Below are positions 61,601-64,000 of a DNA stretch of 64,000 nt, in pieces. The stretch's first letter is position 1, and each line of letters opens with the position of its first letter. Below the pieces are notes generated by a model that was not told where the DNA came from, did not search any database, and saw only the letters and a program-made list of their open reading frames with translations. Source of the DNA: Atrina japonica. Lineage: Eukaryota > Mollusca > Bivalvia > Pterioida > Pinnidae. The stretch is taken from the NCBI GenBank assembly GCA_030159075.1, contig BROG01000918.1, positions 62,001 to 126,000 of the forward strand, given 5' to 3'. Both the position numbers and the translations under genes were made by a program.

Positions 61601-64000
61601 TAGTGCTCGTAATTATGCCTAAAACAAGCACACAGATCTGGTACTAGGTTAGATATTACCACAATATTTTTAATTAGATTTCTTGATAACATGCACCAGG
61701 GACATAAGATGAAACACTTAACGGTTGATAATGAGGCTTTAGAAAATATATATCCCAGCACGGGACTAGTGCTACGTAATTATGTATGACAAGCACAAAG
61801 CTGGTACTAGGACAGATATTACCATAATCTGCTCAGATGATAGCTACCTCAGTTACATTTACATAAAAGCGATGATGAGAAGCTTTGATTGACACATCTA
61901 TCCCAGCACAGGCTAGTGCTTGTAATTACGATTAACAAGCACATAACAAGTACTAGGATATACATATCAAAATAATAGCGGCTTGATGAAATGGATTAAA
62001 CTTCTAATGAAATATCACTTTGATTAACGACATCAATATCAAAGTGCAAGGTAGTGCTCGTAATTATGCTTAAAAAACACATTCTGCTCAATGGATAGAT
62101 GTCTACGGTCATATACATGTACCAATACACTCAGACGCCGATTGGATTTCTATCCTAGCACAGTGTTTGTGCTCGTATTTATGTTAACAAGCTCAAAACA
62201 AGTTAGTACCAGGTTAGTACGTGCCAAATATAAGAGGGGGGCGTTCTTTTTAGCGGAATCACAGATTGGAAAACTTTTGAATAAATTGTTAATATCGACA
62301 TGTATTTCATGCAAAGGCTTAGTGTCCTAAGCATGCTTAACAGGCAGTTAAGCACATTAATTGGTTCTAGGTTGAATGTGTCCACAGGTGCTCAAAACAT
62401 AGCTTTCTCAGTCATCATAGTACAAAGAAGTGATGGTGAAAACACTAAAAACGCAGATGATGGTCGTTACTATCCCAGAAAACAGGCTAGTGCTCTTAGT
62501 TTATGTCTGGAACAACCACAAACCAGTTTTGGATAGACATACCAATGATTAACAGCATTCTAATACCATATCAAACGTTTGGTGTTACTGACAAAACCCT
62601 CCCATACTAATTTTTACATATATCCCGGCACAGGCTAGTGCTCGTAATTATGCCTAACAAGCACAACAGCTCTACTAGGTTAGATATACCACAATATTTT
62701 TAATTAGATTTCTTGATAACATGCACCAGACATAAGATGAAACACTTAACGGTTGATAAGAGGCTTAGAAATATATATCCCAGCACGGGCTAGTGCTCGT
62801 AATTATGTATGACAAGCACAAAGCTGGTAGGTAAGGACAGATATTACCATAATCTGATCTGGATGATAGCTACCTCAGTTAGTTATTTACTATAAGCGTT
62901 GATGAGAAGCTATTTGATTGACTACATACCCAGCACAGGCTGAGTGCTTGTAATTTTCGATTAACCAAGCAAATTGTACCTAGGGCCTATTTATCAAAAT
63001 AATAGCCTTGATGTAATGGATTTAATACTTCTAATGAAATATCACTTTGATTAACGACATCAATATCAAAGTGCAAGGTAGTGCCTCGTTAATTATGCTG
63101 AAAAACCACATTATGCTCAATGGATAGCTGCTCTCGGTCATTTACATGCTACCAAATAGATAGCGCCGAGGCTTGGTCAGTCATTTCTTTCCTAGCACAG
63201 GTTTTGCTTCGTATTATGCTTAACGGTCACAAAAAGTACTAGGTATAGACATACACTTAAACAGGCATTTGTGTTTTGCCTGATCCAAAGTTTGGAACTT
63301 TTTACCAAACAATATCAACTATCCCAGCACAGGCTATAGTAGGTCAGTTCTTTTGATGATGTTTTCTTAGAGTTAACGGTCACTACAACATAGATGCTAA
63401 CACTCTAAACGGTTGAGCAGAGGGCTTACCTATATCTATCCCAGCACGGGTAGTGCGTAATTATGGCCCATGACAAGCTGTCAGGTGCTAGGGGACAGAT
63501 AATTACTACAATCTGCCTGAAGTATACATAACATAGAAGCGATGATAAAAAGCTTTGACTGACATATCTATCCCAGCACAGGCTAGTGCTCGTAATTATT
63601 TCCAACAAGCACACAGCTGGTACTAGGTTAGATATGTCCCCTGTCTACTCTATAGGTGGATGCTGCCTCCGTCACATACATACAAGCGATGGTGAAACAT
63701 TAAAAGTAGAGTTTTGGACAATTTTATCCCAGCACAGGCTAGTGCTTGTAACTATGTCCAACAAGCACACAGCTTTGGTTACTAGGTTTAGATATATCCA
63801 AGTACTCTATACGTGGAATGCTGCAGATCAGTCACATACATCAAGCGATGGTGGAAACATTAATGTATATTTAACCAAGCACAGGTAGTGCTCGTAATTA
63901 TGACTTACAATCACGCAGCTTGGTTACTAGGCCATCAAATCTTGTGCTCGTAATTTACAGTTAACAAGCACTTAAACAAGTACTAGGATATACATATCAA
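46601..64000 (+). repeat. Hairpin array with higher-order repeats, to right edge
   Basis: The same hairpin and spacer types are organised into multi-monomer units. The landmark 'tactaggatatacatatc' within one spacer type recurs with steps of about 2077, 2257, 2036, 2059, 3096 and 3105 bp (49354, 51431, 53688, 55724, 57783, 60879, 63984). Blocks such as 50870-52240, 53660-54560, 57480-58900 and 60480-61480 are clean. Intervening blocks (about 46750-50850, 52280-53600, 54950-57470, 59040-60360, 62100-63500) carry many single-base indels and truncated units. Open frames reading 'HRLVLVIM' or 'NKHTAGTRLDMS' are by-products of the hairpin sequence. Confidence 0.85.

Noticed and set aside
44066..63888. 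Many 60-110 residue frames in the array (for example peptides with HRLVLVIM or NKHTAGTRLDMS) as a protein family
   Set aside because: They are translations of the hairpin arms. They appear on both strands, break at spacers without conserved starts or stops, and frame is not preserved between copies.
37911..64000. CRISPR-like array (conserved repeat, spacers)
   Set aside because: The host is clearly an intron-bearing eukaryote, spacers are themselves repeated and up to hundreds of bases long, repeat length varies, and no cas genes exist.

Overview
This is eukaryotic, intron-rich, AT-rich DNA. Two conserved animal genes, a tRNA-headed SINE, abundant foldback elements and an extreme load of minisatellites suggest a lophotrochozoan, most likely a bivalve mollusc. 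The species is not identifiable from the sequence alone.

Region 1 (31-22245, minus strand) is FARSB, the beta subunit of cytosolic phenylalanyl-tRNA synthetase. Sixteen exons join in frame into the first 440 codons, and the C-terminal end lies beyond the left edge. All boundaries are canonical except intron 13, which is a minor-spliceosome (U12-type) AT-AC intron. Several introns carry tandem arrays, and two of these overlap or copy the adjacent exon's splice donor.

Region 2 (22246-22718) is a 473-bp head-to-head intergenic region, a probable bidirectional promoter. Region 3 (22719-27676, plus strand) is a complete three-exon gene of 498 residues for a type II membrane histidine phosphatase, orthologous to PXYLP1 (2-phosphoxylose phosphatase 1). 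Its first intron carries a roughly 700-bp foldback element.

Region 4 (27677-37900) has no gene that I can support. It holds four large minisatellites (20, 24, about 23 and 33 bp units), a tRNA-derived SINE, small inverted-repeat elements and microsatellites.

Region 5 (37911 to the right edge) is the most unusual part: well over 100 copies of a 70-78 nt imperfect hairpin, all in one orientation. On the left (37.9-44 kb) the hairpins are irregularly spaced and mostly separated by unrelated sequence. From about 44 kb they become a roughly 150-bp tandem series with two alternating spacer families, organised into higher-order units of about 2.1-3.1 kb. A 2.4-kb block at 40.5-42.9 kb, bounded by (AT)n tracts, interrupts the series and carries CCAAT/GC-box sequence plus a 69-bp perfect direct repeat. 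No protein-coding function is visible in region 5. The candidates are a miRNA-like or hairpin-RNA precursor cluster, or a satellite with dyad symmetry. Parts of the array look like poorly polished consensus.

The two genes are not functionally linked (aminoacylation in the cytosol versus proteoglycan linker processing in the Golgi). Their shared promoter is the only evident connection.
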